A model generated the notes under the pieces. It was not told where the DNA came from and did no database searches. It was given only the letters and a program-made list of their open reading frames with translations. Of a stretch of 64,000 nucleotides of DNA, positions 16,559-24,591 are shown piece by piece. Source of the DNA: Haloferax namakaokahaiae (GTDB lineage: Archaea; Halobacteriota; Halobacteria; Halobacteriales; Haloferacaceae); assembly GCF_042663225.1 (NCBI RefSeq), contig NZ_JBHTAA010000005.1, positions 1,054,001-1,118,000 on the forward strand, written 5' to 3'. The position numbers were made by a program, and so were the translations under genes. Positions within the stretch are counted from its first letter, which is position 1; each line of letters begins with the position of its first letter.

Positions 16559-18160
16559 TCAGCGTCCCGCGGCGGCGAGGACGAGCGGCCACGGATTTTC
16601 GACGTGCTCACACAGCGTGGCGAGGAAGCGCGCCGCGTCCGCGCCATCGACGATGCGGTGGTCGAACGACAGCGAGAACGAGATGTGTTTTTTCACGCCA
16701 ACGCCGTCGTCTTCCAGCGGAACGACCCGTTTTTCGATGGTGTTGACGCCGAGAATCGCAATCTGCGGCGGGTTGATGATGGGGTCGAACGACTCGACGC
16801 CGAGGACGCCGAGGTTCGAGATGGTGAACGTGCCGCCCGTCAGGTCGTCCATCGAGTAAGTCCCGTCCACGGCGCGTCGTGTGACTTCCGTGCGGCGCTC
16901 TGCGAGTTCGGGAAGCGAGAGGCTATCGACGTCGCGGACGACGGGCGCGACGAGTCCCTCGTCGATATCGACGGCCATGCAGATGTTGTGCTCGGCGTGG
17001 AGTGTGTGCGTCTCGTCTTCGAACGTCGCGTTGAACTCCGGATGCGCATCGAGCGCCGCCGACGTGGCGAGCAAGAGGAGGTCCGAGAGCGAGATGGGCG
17101 CGTCGAACGCTTCGGCCGCGACGTCCTTCGCCGTGAGGAGTTCCTCTGCTTCCGCGCTCCGATTGACCGTGACGTGGACCGACTCGCGGTAACTCTGGCC
17201 GAGTCGGTCGGCAATCGTCCGGCGCATGCCCGTCAGCGGGCGTTCCATCTCTATCTCCTCGACGCCGGGGTCGATTTCCTCGGCCGCGGCGGTCCCGCCA
17301 GCCTCCTGTTGGCCGCCAATCGCCGCGCGCACGTCAGACTCGGTGATTCGTCCGTTATCGCCAGTGCCTTCGAGTCGCTCGATTTTGACGCCGAGTTCGC
17401 GGGCGAGACGGCGGACCGTCGGGGGAGCGAAGACGCGCTGACGCTCGCCGGTCGTCGCTGCCGACTCTGCCGTCCCGGTCTCTGCGGCGGCCTCGATATC
17501 GCGCTCCGAGATTGCACCCTGCGGGCCGGTGCCCTCGACCGTCGAGAGGTCAACGCCGAGGTCGTCGGCGAGTTTCTTCGCGCGGGGCGATGCGCGTACG
17601 GGTTCTGCCATCGCCGCGCCACCGCCACCCGACCCGGCGGCCGCCTCGACGTCGGACTCGGTAATCGCACCCTGCGGGCCACTGCCGGAGAGGGTCGTGA
17701 GGTCAACACCCGCCTCGTCGGCGAGTTGTTTCGCACGGGGTGAGGCCCGAACTTCGGAGGGGGCGGTCGCCGACTCTGACCCCGTCCCCGACTCTGCGGC
17801 GGATTCGGCGCTCGCTTCCGGTGTCGGTGTGGCTGCCGACGCCGATTCGTCCGACTCGCTCGCCGACGCTTCGGCCGTAGAACTCCCGCTCGCGGCGGCT
17901 TCGAGGTCCGAGATGTCGGCGTCGGCCGGGGCGATGATGGCGAGTTGGCCGCCGGGGGCGATGGACTCCCCCTCGGGGAGGAGAATCCGTCGGATAACAC
18001 CGTCTTCTTTCGCCGAAATCTCGGCCGTCGTCTTCTCGGACTCGATTTCCGCAATCGTGTCGCCTTCCGAGACGTCGTCGCCCTCGGAGACGAGCCACGC
18101 GCTGAGCGTTCCGGTTTTCATTTCGAGACCGAGTTTCGGCATCTTGACCGTGTACGTCAT
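16559..18160 (-). CDS. dihydrolipoamide acyltransferase (E2) with three E3-binding domains
   Basis: From the ATG MTYTVKMPKLGLEMKTG the protein is 533 residues. One lipoyl domain (1-78, lipoyl Lys in EIESEKTTAE at about 43) is joined by an Ala/Ser/Glu-rich linker to three consecutive peripheral-subunit-binding domains, at about 137-173, 188-224 and 243-280 (VRASPRAKQLA, VRASPRAKKLA, VFAPPTVRRLA). The catalytic domain follows from about 300, with the active-site FDHRIVDG at 499-506. It moves the acyl group from E1 to CoA. Most E2 proteins have a single E3-binding domain, so three is unusual. No E3 (dihydrolipoamide dehydrogenase) gene is in the window. A GTG 15 nt upstream is possible but the ATG fits the family start. 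Confidence 0.92.
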   Translation of the reverse strand: MTYTVKMPKLGLEMKTGTLSAWLVSEGDDVSEGDTIAEIESEKTTAEISAKEDGVIRRILLPEGESIAPGGQLAIIAPADADISDLEAAASGSSTAEASASESDESASAATPTPEASAESAAESGTGSESATAPSEVRASPRAKQLADEAGVDLTTLSGSGPQGAITESDVEAAAGSGGGGAAMAEPVRASPRAKKLADDLGVDLSTVEGTGPQGAISERDIEAAAETGTAESAATTGERQRVFAPPTVRRLARELGVKIERLEGTGDNGRITESDVRAAIGGQQEAGGTAAAEEIDPGVEEIEMERPLTGMRRTIADRLGQSYRESVHVTVNRSAEAEELLTAKDVAAEAFDAPISLSDLLLLATSAALDAHPEFNATFEDETHTLHAEHNICMAVDIDEGLVAPVVRDVDSLSLPELAERRTEVTRRAVDGTYSMDDLTGGTFTISNLGVLGVESFDPIINPPQIAILGVNTIEKRVVPLEDDGVGVKKHISFSLSFDHRIVDGADAARFLATLCEHVENPWPLVLAAAGR

Positions 18161-18178
18161 GGTAGCATAGTACACGAC

Positions 18179-18202
18179 ATATCATGATATAATTTGACCA
18201 CT
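18179..18202 (-). promoter_or_regulatory. palindromic operator candidate overlapping the E2 promoter
   Basis: A perfect 12-bp palindrome ATATCATGATAT (18179-18190) overlaps a TATA-like AATTATAT upstream of the E2 ATG on the minus strand. The overlap suggests a dimeric regulator that blocks TATA-binding protein. No matching palindrome was seen at the E1 alpha promoter. Confidence 0.4.
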
Positions 18203-18237
18203 ATTCTGGCTGTAGAAGGCCCAAAACGTCCGAATAT

Positions 18238-18927
18238 TCAAGAATCGCTGATTGTAATCGATTGTTGAACGACGCCCGAACGAATCCGAGCGAAGCCGAG
18301 TGCGTGGGTCGCGCTGTGGGTGACGCGACAGGCCGATTCGAGCGCGCGGTGTGCCGCCACGAGTCGCGCGTCCAGCAGTTCGGTCGGCGAGTCGCGCATC
18401 GTCCGCGACCCGGGCGGGGCGCTCACCCGGACGAGGGCGCGAAAGAGCGGATTCAGCGAACGCCAGACGGGGTGGGTCGTTCGCGCGAGGTCAACCAGAC
18501 AGAGCCGACCGCCGGAGCCGACGAGCGAGGTCCACGACGAGACGACCGCGGCGGGGTCGGCGAACATGCCGGAGACGAACGTTGCGAGGACGGCGTCGGC
18601 GTCGGTAATCGGCGGGTCCGTCGCGTCGGCGCGGACGAGGTGGACGTTCGGGTACGCGGCGAGACGTCGGCGGGCGACATCGAGTACGCCGGGCGAGAAG
18701 TCGATGCCGACGACGGTTCCCTCGGGGCCGACGCGGTCGGCGAGGTACGAGAGGTTCGCACCGGTTCCACAGCCCATCTCGACGACCGTCTCACCGGGAG
18801 CGAGCGACAGCGCGTCTGCTGCCTCGGTTCGCACCGCGTGAATCCACGGGGCGCGACGGGCAATCGTGTCGTACACCCGCGCCCAACGAGTGTAGAACGA
18901 CTGGGCGACGGTGGCGGGGTCCGCCAT
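18238..18927 (-). CDS. class I SAM-dependent methyltransferase
   Basis: A 229-residue methyltransferase with motif I VVEMGCGTGANLSYLADRVG at about 48-67, the acidic end of strand 2 in VVGIDFSPGVLDVARRRL, and a motif-II-like ADATDPPITDADAVLATF. The layout resembles the UbiE/quinone-type branch, but the substrate is unknown. Its ATG overlaps the TGA of the ThiN-type regulator by one base, so the two genes and dcd form one transcript. The short tail after about residue 205 is not conserved-looking. Confidence 0.85.
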   Translation of the reverse strand: MADPATVAQSFYTRWARVYDTIARRAPWIHAVRTEAADALSLAPGETVVEMGCGTGANLSYLADRVGPEGTVVGIDFSPGVLDVARRRLAAYPNVHLVRADATDPPITDADAVLATFVSGMFADPAAVVSSWTSLVGSGGRLCLVDLARTTHPVWRSLNPLFRALVRVSAPPGSRTMRDSPTELLDARLVAAHRALESACRVTHSATHALGFARIRSGVVQQSITISDS

Positions 18928-19826
18928 CAGAGGAGGACGCGAGCGACCGACGCGACGGTCGGTGCGTCGGGACCGACGATGTACGTGATGGGTTCGATAC
19001 CGTAGCTACCCGACTGGTAGACGACGAACGTCTCCGGCAGGTCGCGGTCTGCGAGTACCTCGCGCACGGGGTCGGTCGGCGCGTCGGGGTCGAACTCGAT
19101 GCACTCGTAGCCCGCGGCTTCGAGTTCCTCGATGACGCCCGCGTCGTAGACGATGTTGAGCGTGGCGCGAGCGTCCGACCCGGCGGCGCGCGCAGAGAGC
19201 AGGACCGACGCGACGTGCTCGCTGACGCCGAACTCCGGGTCGCCGGGGACCGTCGCCTTACCCTTGATGTCGAAGATACGGCCGGGAATCGCGGCCACGT
19301 CGTCTACGCTCTCGGCACCGGGCAGGCACTCGACCAGATTCGACCCGACGTTCGGGATGAGACCGGCGAATCCCGAGGTGTTGACGAGGGTTCGGAGGCC
19401 GCGGCGGACCGACGAGCGAACCTGTTCGACGGTTCGGATTTCGCTGTCGGGGTCGTGGATGCTCTCGAAGCCGTCGAAGTCGGCGAGTTCGGGCATCGCC
19501 TCCTCGTGGAGGTCGGCGAGCAGGTCGCCCTCTTCGAGTTGTCGGATGAGGACTTCGGCTTCGACCAGTGCTTGGACGGGCGACATATCGCCCGAGGCGA
19601 GTCCCTTGCCGACGCGAGCGACGAGGTCTTCGACGCGCGGGTCGCCGGCGATTCGGTCGTTGACGCCGACCTCTCCGTGGGCGTACTTCGAGACGGCGCT
19701 CTGACTGATGCCGAGTACGTCCGCGACTTCGGCCTGTGTGAACCCGCGACTGCGCAGGTCTTCGGCGAGCAGTGCGCGGAAGGTGGGCAAGAACTCCTCG
19801 ACGACGAGTTCTTCGATGAACCTCAT
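18927..19826 (-). CDS. HTH regulator with C-terminal ThiN (thiamine-phosphate synthase-like) domain
   Basis: A 299-residue protein. An N-terminal XRE-like helix-turn-helix, FTQAEVADVLGISQSAVSKY at about 29-48, is followed by a helical linker and a ThiN domain from about 130 (NVGSNLVECLPGAESVDDVA and the ISARAAGSDARATLNIVYD-like segment). Archaeal proteins of this build include ThiR, a repressor that senses thiamine phosphate through the ThiN fold. Thiamine control is therefore likely, and the only ThDP enzyme in this window is the nearby E1; whether that is a target is speculation. It overlaps dcd by ATGA, an odd partnership probably of transcription only. Confidence 0.85.
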   Translation of the reverse strand: MRFIEELVVEEFLPTFRALLAEDLRSRGFTQAEVADVLGISQSAVSKYAHGEVGVNDRIAGDPRVEDLVARVGKGLASGDMSPVQALVEAEVLIRQLEEGDLLADLHEEAMPELADFDGFESIHDPDSEIRTVEQVRSSVRRGLRTLVNTSGFAGLIPNVGSNLVECLPGAESVDDVAAIPGRIFDIKGKATVPGDPEFGVSEHVASVLLSARAAGSDARATLNIVYDAGVIEELEAAGYECIEFDPDAPTDPVREVLADRDLPETFVVYQSGSYGIEPITYIVGPDAPTVASVARVLL

Positions 19827-20410
19827 TTCGTCCCACCGAACTCGGGGTCCGAACTGAGACGAGAGGCCTGCGGACCGCGCTGGCCTTGATACTTCGACCC
19901 GCGCTCGACACCGTACGGACGGTCCGCGGGCGACTTCATCTCGGTGAAGACGAGTTGCGAGATGCGCATGCCGGGGGTGAGCGCGACTGGCGCGGTGCCG
20001 AGATTAGAGAGTTCGAGCGTAATCTGGCCCTCGTAGCCGGGGTCCACGATTCCCGCGGTGGCGTGGATGACGACGGCGAGACGACCGAGCGACGAGCGAC
20101 CCTCGACGGTTGCGAGCAGGTCGGCCGGAATCTCGACGCGCTCTTTGGTCGTCCCGAGGACGAAGTCGCCGGGGTGGAGGATGAAGTCGTCGCCCTCTGG
20201 TACGTGACTCTCGCGGACGTACTTCGAAATCTCGTCCTCGCGGTTCGGGTGGATACACGAGATGTTCGTCCGCTGGAACTCCAAGAACTCCGTACCGAGT
20301 CGAAGGTCGATGCTCGCGGGCTGGACCTGCATATCGATGTCGTCGATGGGGTCTACGACGAGGTCTCCTTCTTCGAGGCGGCGGAGGATGTCGGCGTCAG
20401 AGAGTATCAT
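19823..20410 (-). CDS. dcd: dCTP deaminase
   Basis: From MILSDADILRRLEEGDLVVD the protein is 195 residues, the usual length. It has the trimeric dUTPase-fold motifs VQPASIDLRLGTEF (about 29-42), VEGRSSLGRLAVVIHATAGI with the catalytic-loop Ser-Ser-x-x-Arg, and VDPGYEGQITLELSN with the catalytic Glu. It converts dCTP to dUTP for thymidylate synthesis. A longer in-frame start eight codons upstream is rejected, because the ATG used matches the family N-terminus. It is the first gene of the dcd-regulator-methyltransferase transcript. Confidence 0.95.
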   Translation of the reverse strand: MILSDADILRRLEEGDLVVDPIDDIDMQVQPASIDLRLGTEFLEFQRTNISCIHPNREDEISKYVRESHVPEGDDFILHPGDFVLGTTKERVEIPADLLATVEGRSSLGRLAVVIHATAGIVDPGYEGQITLELSNLGTAPVALTPGMRISQLVFTEMKSPADRPYGVERGSKYQGQRGPQASRLSSDPEFGGTK

Positions 20411-20450
20411 GCGCGAAAGAGCGCGATGGGACAACGTAAATCCTCCAGTT

Positions 20451-21191
20451 CTACGCGAGACTGATGAGGAACCCGACGAAACTCAGACTCACCGTGACGA
20501 CGGCCGCATCGCCCACCGAGATATCCCGAGCACGCGCCAACCCGTAGGTCCGGACGTACGTCGCCCACGCGACGACGACGAGGGCGACGAGAGTGCTGAC
20601 GAGGTCCAGCGGGGCGAGCGCGGCTTGTACTACGTTGAGCGCGCTATCGGGGTTCGACGGGAGGTCGAGACTGCCGAATTGGTAGACGAGATACGACCCG
20701 ACGACGACGGCACGAACCGCACTGGGAACCATCCCCCAGCCTGCGACGGCGAGCGTGTCAGTAAACCGCCCCGACCCGCCGACGAGGGTGCCGCCCAAGT
20801 GGAGGACGACCGCTTCGAACAGCCACACGAGGGGAGTCCCGACGAGGACCGCCCACGGAATCCAGCCGATTTCTTCCCACACCAAGTCGCCGAGGCGTTT
20901 GTCGAGCGTCTCGGGGACCGACGAGTCACAGCCGCTGGGCATTGGCATGTCTTCGAACCCGCCGCCCGCTTCGTAGTTTTCGCACATGTGGTCGGGCCAG
21001 TGGTTCGGGTTATCGACCGCGACCGTTTGGTCGAGTTGTTGGGTGAACGTCCAGAGGATGCCACCGGCGCTGACCGCGACGACGAGCGTGGCGACCGCGA
21101 CGACGAGCGCCGCCCGTTGGAGGTCGAGCGGTGGTGACTTCGAATCGAAGTACGCGCGCGGCTTGAGGAGAGGCGTTCGGGGACCAGCCAT
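20451..21191 (-). CDS. Yip1-like integral membrane protein
   Basis: A 246-residue protein from MAGPRTPLLKPRAYFD. The N-terminal L..P...F....P motif, a first helix at about 27-47, a polar external loop with cysteines (MCENYEAGGG and PSGCDSS), and four more helices fit the archaeal Yip1/YIF1 family. The family function is unclear and may concern membrane organisation. TTTATTTGATAG lies about 25 nt before the start on the minus strand, and the pth2 promoter lies in the other direction, so the 86-nt gap is a divergent promoter. Confidence 0.75.
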   Translation of the reverse strand: MAGPRTPLLKPRAYFDSKSPPLDLQRAALVVAVATLVVAVSAGGILWTFTQQLDQTVAVDNPNHWPDHMCENYEAGGGFEDMPMPSGCDSSVPETLDKRLGDLVWEEIGWIPWAVLVGTPLVWLFEAVVLHLGGTLVGGSGRFTDTLAVAGWGMVPSAVRAVVVGSYLVYQFGSLDLPSNPDSALNVVQAALAPLDLVSTLVALVVVAWATYVRTYGLARARDISVGDAAVVTVSLSFVGFLISLA

Positions 21192-21277
21192 TGGCGGAAG
21201 CATCCACCTATCAAATAAATGTCTTGTCATCGTTCGTGATGGGAGGACATTTAGGCCGTCGCCGGGGAGTACACCGC

Positions 21278-21616
21278 ATGAAACAGGCCATCGTCGCACG
21301 AGCGGACCTCGGCATGGGTCGGGGGAAACTCGCCGCACAGGTCGCCCACGCCTCGCTCTCCGCCTACGAAGACGCGGACAGAAAGACGCGAACCAAGTGG
21401 AAAGGCGTCGGCCAGAAGAAAGTCGTCCTGAAGGCCAACGGCGAACAGACGCTCTTCGACCTCGCCTCGAAAGCCGAGCGAGAGGGTCTCCCGCACGCGA
21501 TTATCCGCGACGCGGGTCACACGCAACTCGACCCCGGGACGGTGACCGCGCTCGCGGTCGGTCCCGCCGAAGACGACCTCGTTGACCGCGTGACGGGCGA
21601 CCTTTCGCTCTACTGA
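21278..21616 (+). CDS. pth2: peptidyl-tRNA hydrolase, archaeal Pth2 type
   Basis: The 112-residue enzyme begins MKQAIVARADLGMGRGKLAA and includes QVAHASLSAYEDA, with the conserved catalytic His-containing loop, and IRDAGHTQLDPGTVTALAVGP near the end. It frees tRNA from prematurely released peptidyl-tRNA. A TTTAGG box about 30 nt upstream supports this ATG over several upstream in-frame alternatives that would overlap the divergent promoter. Its TGA overlaps the ATG of truD by one base, giving a tight two-gene translation-related operon. Confidence 0.95.
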   Translation: MKQAIVARADLGMGRGKLAAQVAHASLSAYEDADRKTRTKWKGVGQKKVVLKANGEQTLFDLASKAEREGLPHAIIRDAGHTQLDPGTVTALAVGPAEDDLVDRVTGDLSLY

Positions 21617-22956
21617 TGCGCGAGGCACACCCCCTCGAACAGCAGGTGGGAATCGACTACTACGTGAGCGACGCCGACGGAATCGGCGGCACGCTCCGCG
21701 TCGAACCCGAGGACTTCCACGTCCGCGAACTCGAACTCGACTCGCTGAACGTTCGTCCCGTCGATGCGCCCACGGGTGACTTCCCGACCCTCCTCCTTCG
21801 AGCCACCCTCCGCGGGTGGGACACCAACGATTTCGCCGGCCGCCTCTCGGACGAACTCGGCGTGAGCAGAGAGCGCATCTCGTGGGCGGGCACGAAGGAC
21901 AAACACGCGGTCACCACCCAACTGTTCTCCGTCTACGGTGGCGACGCAGAGGACGTACCGGAACTGCACGACGCAGATATCGAAGTCGTCGGCCGATTCG
22001 GTCGAAACCTGAGCTTCGGTGACCTCGCAGGCAATCGGTTCGGCATTCGCGTCCGCGACCCAGATGCACCAGAAAACATCGACGCGATTACCGACTCGCT
22101 CGAATCGTTCGCCGGGCGTGACGACATGGTCGGCGTCCCCAACTTCTTCGGCCACCAGCGATTCGGGAGCATCCGCCCGAGCACGCACACCGTCGGCCTG
22201 CACGTCCTCCGCGGCGAGTGGCGCGAGGCAGTGCTCGCCTACTGTGGCAATCCGAGCGAGCGCGAACCCCCAGAGACGCAGGAGGGTCGCGGAATCGTGG
22301 ACGAGGAAGCCGACTCCGCGAACCCCGACTGGCACCGCGCCCTCGACGCGATGCCGGGCTATCTCGGCTACGAGCGCGGGATGCTCCACCGGCTGGCCGA
22401 AGACGGTGCCGAAACCGACGACGACTGGCGCAACGCACTGGAATCCGTCCCGTCGAACCTCCAGCGCATGTTCGTCAACGCCGCGCAGTCCTACGTCTTC
22501 AATCGCGTCCTCTCCGAGCGCCTCGAACGCGGCCTGCCGTTTGACAGACCAATCGAAGGCGACGTGGTCTGCTTCGCCGACCGGGACGCGCCCGAGGGTC
22601 TCGAACTCCCCGACGTGGACCGTCTCCAGACGGCGACCGGAAAACGCGTGGACGTGATGGCCCGCCACACCGAGCGCGGCCGGGCGTTCGTCACCGCGCC
22701 GCTCGTGGGGACCGAGACGGAGTTAGCCGAGGGAGAACAGGGCGACATCGAGCGGAGCGTGCTCGACGAACTCGACCTCGAACAGTCCGACTTCGACCTT
22801 CCCGGCGAGTTCCACTCGACGGGCACCCGACGCGCGATTCTCGTGCGGACGGGTCTCGATATCGACGACACGACGTTCGAGTTCTCCTTGCCGCACGGGT
22901 CGTACGCGACGGCCGTGTTGCGCGAGTACCTGAAGACGGACCCCGTCTCGCTCTGA
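21616..22956 (+). CDS. truD: tRNA pseudouridine(13) synthase TruD
   Basis: The 446-residue protein has the TruD layout: GGTLRVEPEDFHVRELELD near the start, the catalytic-Asp motif ISWAGTKDKHAVTTQLFSVY at about 93-112, GNRFGIRVRD, and the NFFGHQRFGSIRPSTHTVG motif near 176-194, with the inserted TruD domain in the middle. It makes pseudouridine 13 in tRNA. It follows pth2 directly. Length is normal for archaeal TruD. Confidence 0.95.
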   Translation: MREAHPLEQQVGIDYYVSDADGIGGTLRVEPEDFHVRELELDSLNVRPVDAPTGDFPTLLLRATLRGWDTNDFAGRLSDELGVSRERISWAGTKDKHAVTTQLFSVYGGDAEDVPELHDADIEVVGRFGRNLSFGDLAGNRFGIRVRDPDAPENIDAITDSLESFAGRDDMVGVPNFFGHQRFGSIRPSTHTVGLHVLRGEWREAVLAYCGNPSEREPPETQEGRGIVDEEADSANPDWHRALDAMPGYLGYERGMLHRLAEDGAETDDDWRNALESVPSNLQRMFVNAAQSYVFNRVLSERLERGLPFDRPIEGDVVCFADRDAPEGLELPDVDRLQTATGKRVDVMARHTERGRAFVTAPLVGTETELAEGEQGDIERSVLDELDLEQSDFDLPGEFHSTGTRRAILVRTGLDIDDTTFEFSLPHGSYATAVLREYLKTDPVSL

Positions 22957-22990
22957 GTCTCGCCGACTCTCACTCTCGCCGACCCGCCTT

Positions 22991-23752
22991 CTACTCTGTC
23001 GCCGTTGCGATGTAACCAATCGTCCCGAACGGGAGTGCGAACAGCGCCGCGACGACGGCGAACGTGAGCGCGAACCCGACCGCGCCGAGGTCGAAGCCTG
23101 CTGCCTCTGCGGCGGGCGGGAAGTACAGCCACGCCGGAATCGCAAAACAGGCTGCCGAGACGATTGCGCCGGTTCGGAACAGACCGCGAGCGGCCGCGGT
23201 GCCGAGTGAGTAACCGACGACGGCGGGGAGGACGAGCGTCACCGCGTGGGAGGCGACCGGTCCGACGAGGACGGAGGCGATGGCCGCACTCACGGCCACC
23301 GGGCCGACGGTGTAGGCCGCCCCGGCCATGACCGACTTCGTCTGTGTTCGCCCGGCGACGATTGCGCCGAGCGAGGCCAGAAAGGCGACGACGACGCCCG
23401 CGACGACGGCGGGGCGGTCGCGCGCGAACACGGCCACGAGCGGCAGGCAGGCCGAAAAGACGAGCGCGAAGACGTACTCGGCCGTCGTCCGCGTGTTCGA
23501 GACCGAGCTCGAATCGAGAAAGAGCCGAAAGCCGCTCGCCGAGAGCCACGCGAGTCCCGCGAAGAGCATCGTCGAGAGCGGGGCCGCACGCCGGAGATAC
23601 GAGAGAATCGCTTCGCCGGTTGTGACGGCCGAATCGAACAGTTGGAGCGCGAGACGCACGGTCGTCTCGGGGTCGAGCGCGAGCGCGACGAGTCCGAGGA
23701 GACCGGTGAAGGCGACGGGAGAGAGGGATGCTAAGAGTGCCCGGCGACGCAT
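22991..23752 (-). CDS. multi-span integral membrane protein
   Basis: A 253-residue very hydrophobic protein with about seven predicted helices and short loops. It starts MRRRALLASLSPVAFTGLLG, and could have a twin-arginine-like N-terminus, but the first helix more likely remains as an anchor. No known family motif is seen. A 32-codon upstream extension is rejected as it overlaps the DUF2103 promoter. It is convergent with truD. Confidence 0.72.
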   Translation of the reverse strand: MRRRALLASLSPVAFTGLLGLVALALDPETTVRLALQLFDSAVTTGEAILSYLRRAAPLSTMLFAGLAWLSASGFRLFLDSSSVSNTRTTAEYVFALVFSACLPLVAVFARDRPAVVAGVVVAFLASLGAIVAGRTQTKSVMAGAAYTVGPVAVSAAIASVLVGPVASHAVTLVLPAVVGYSLGTAAARGLFRTGAIVSAACFAIPAWLYFPPAAEAAGFDLGAVGFALTFAVVAALFALPFGTIGYIATATE

Positions 23753-23853
23753 ATGACAGGACGTATCCGACGGATTACCAATAGTTTTCGCCCGTCGCGT
23801 GTCACGATTGAGAGATAAACGACCTTTTGTACGCCCACATCCGACCACCGACT

Positions 23854-24585
23854 ATGCACTGTGGGCGGTGTGGCACGACGCTCGAGAAACCCGGAGACTA
23901 CTGTCTCACCTGCAACACCGCCAACTGCGACGCCGTCATCGCCGTCTTCGAACTCTCTCGCGCGATGCTCACCTTCCTCGACGAAGAGGACGTGGTGGGC
24001 ACGACGACGGTCACGACGATTCCCGAGGACGACGACGGCGAGACCAAGGTCGTCCAACTTCGCAACTTCGCCGGTCTCGTCGCCGACGAAATCCGACGAA
24101 AGCGTCCCGAGACGGTCTACGCCGCGGGCGAGCGCGAACCCCTCCGCGAGACGCGTGCGCAACTCCACTACGAGTTCTATCGCATCGCGGACACCGACGA
24201 CCCGGTTTCGACGGTCCTGAGCCAACGCGGCGAGCGCGCGTTGGAAGTCGTCGATACCCCACCCGCAGAGAAACTGGGCGGGTCGCACACGACGGTCATC
24301 GGCGGGCGACAGGGTCGTCGCGCAATCGGCGTCGTCGCCGGCCACCCGCACGTGAAGAAGGTGATTCCCGGCCCCATCGACGCGGGCGGAAAAGGCTCAC
24401 AGAAGGGGTTGCGGGCGAAAGTCACGCGCGCCGACGACAACGGCAACGTTCGGCTGCTTCTCAGAGACGGCTCCAGCGTGCAGGAGAATCGGCTGGTGAC
24501 GACGGCGATGAACCGCGAGACCGGCGAGCGCGTCCGCGACGATTTGAACGAGGCGCTTCGTGAAGACGGGTTGCAAGAGGAGTGA
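23854..24585 (+). CDS. DUF2103 predicted metal-binding protein
   Basis: A 243-residue protein starting MHCGRCGTTLEKPGDYCLTC. The N-terminal zinc knuckles (CGRC, CLTC and a following Cys) precede an archaea-specific globular domain ending with VIGGRQGRRAIGVVAGHPHV and KKVIPGPIDAGGKGSQKG. Such DUF2103 proteins are conserved in Euryarchaeota; the basic, glycine-rich end suggests nucleic-acid binding, but that is inference. The ATG is preferred to an upstream frame start since it opens directly on the zinc motif. Confidence 0.85.
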   Translation: MHCGRCGTTLEKPGDYCLTCNTANCDAVIAVFELSRAMLTFLDEEDVVGTTTVTTIPEDDDGETKVVQLRNFAGLVADEIRRKRPETVYAAGEREPLRETRAQLHYEFYRIADTDDPVSTVLSQRGERALEVVDTPPAEKLGGSHTTVIGGRQGRRAIGVVAGHPHVKKVIPGPIDAGGKGSQKGLRAKVTRADDNGNVRLLLRDGSSVQENRLVTTAMNRETGERVRDDLNEALREDGLQEE

Positions 24586-24591
24586 ACGGGC

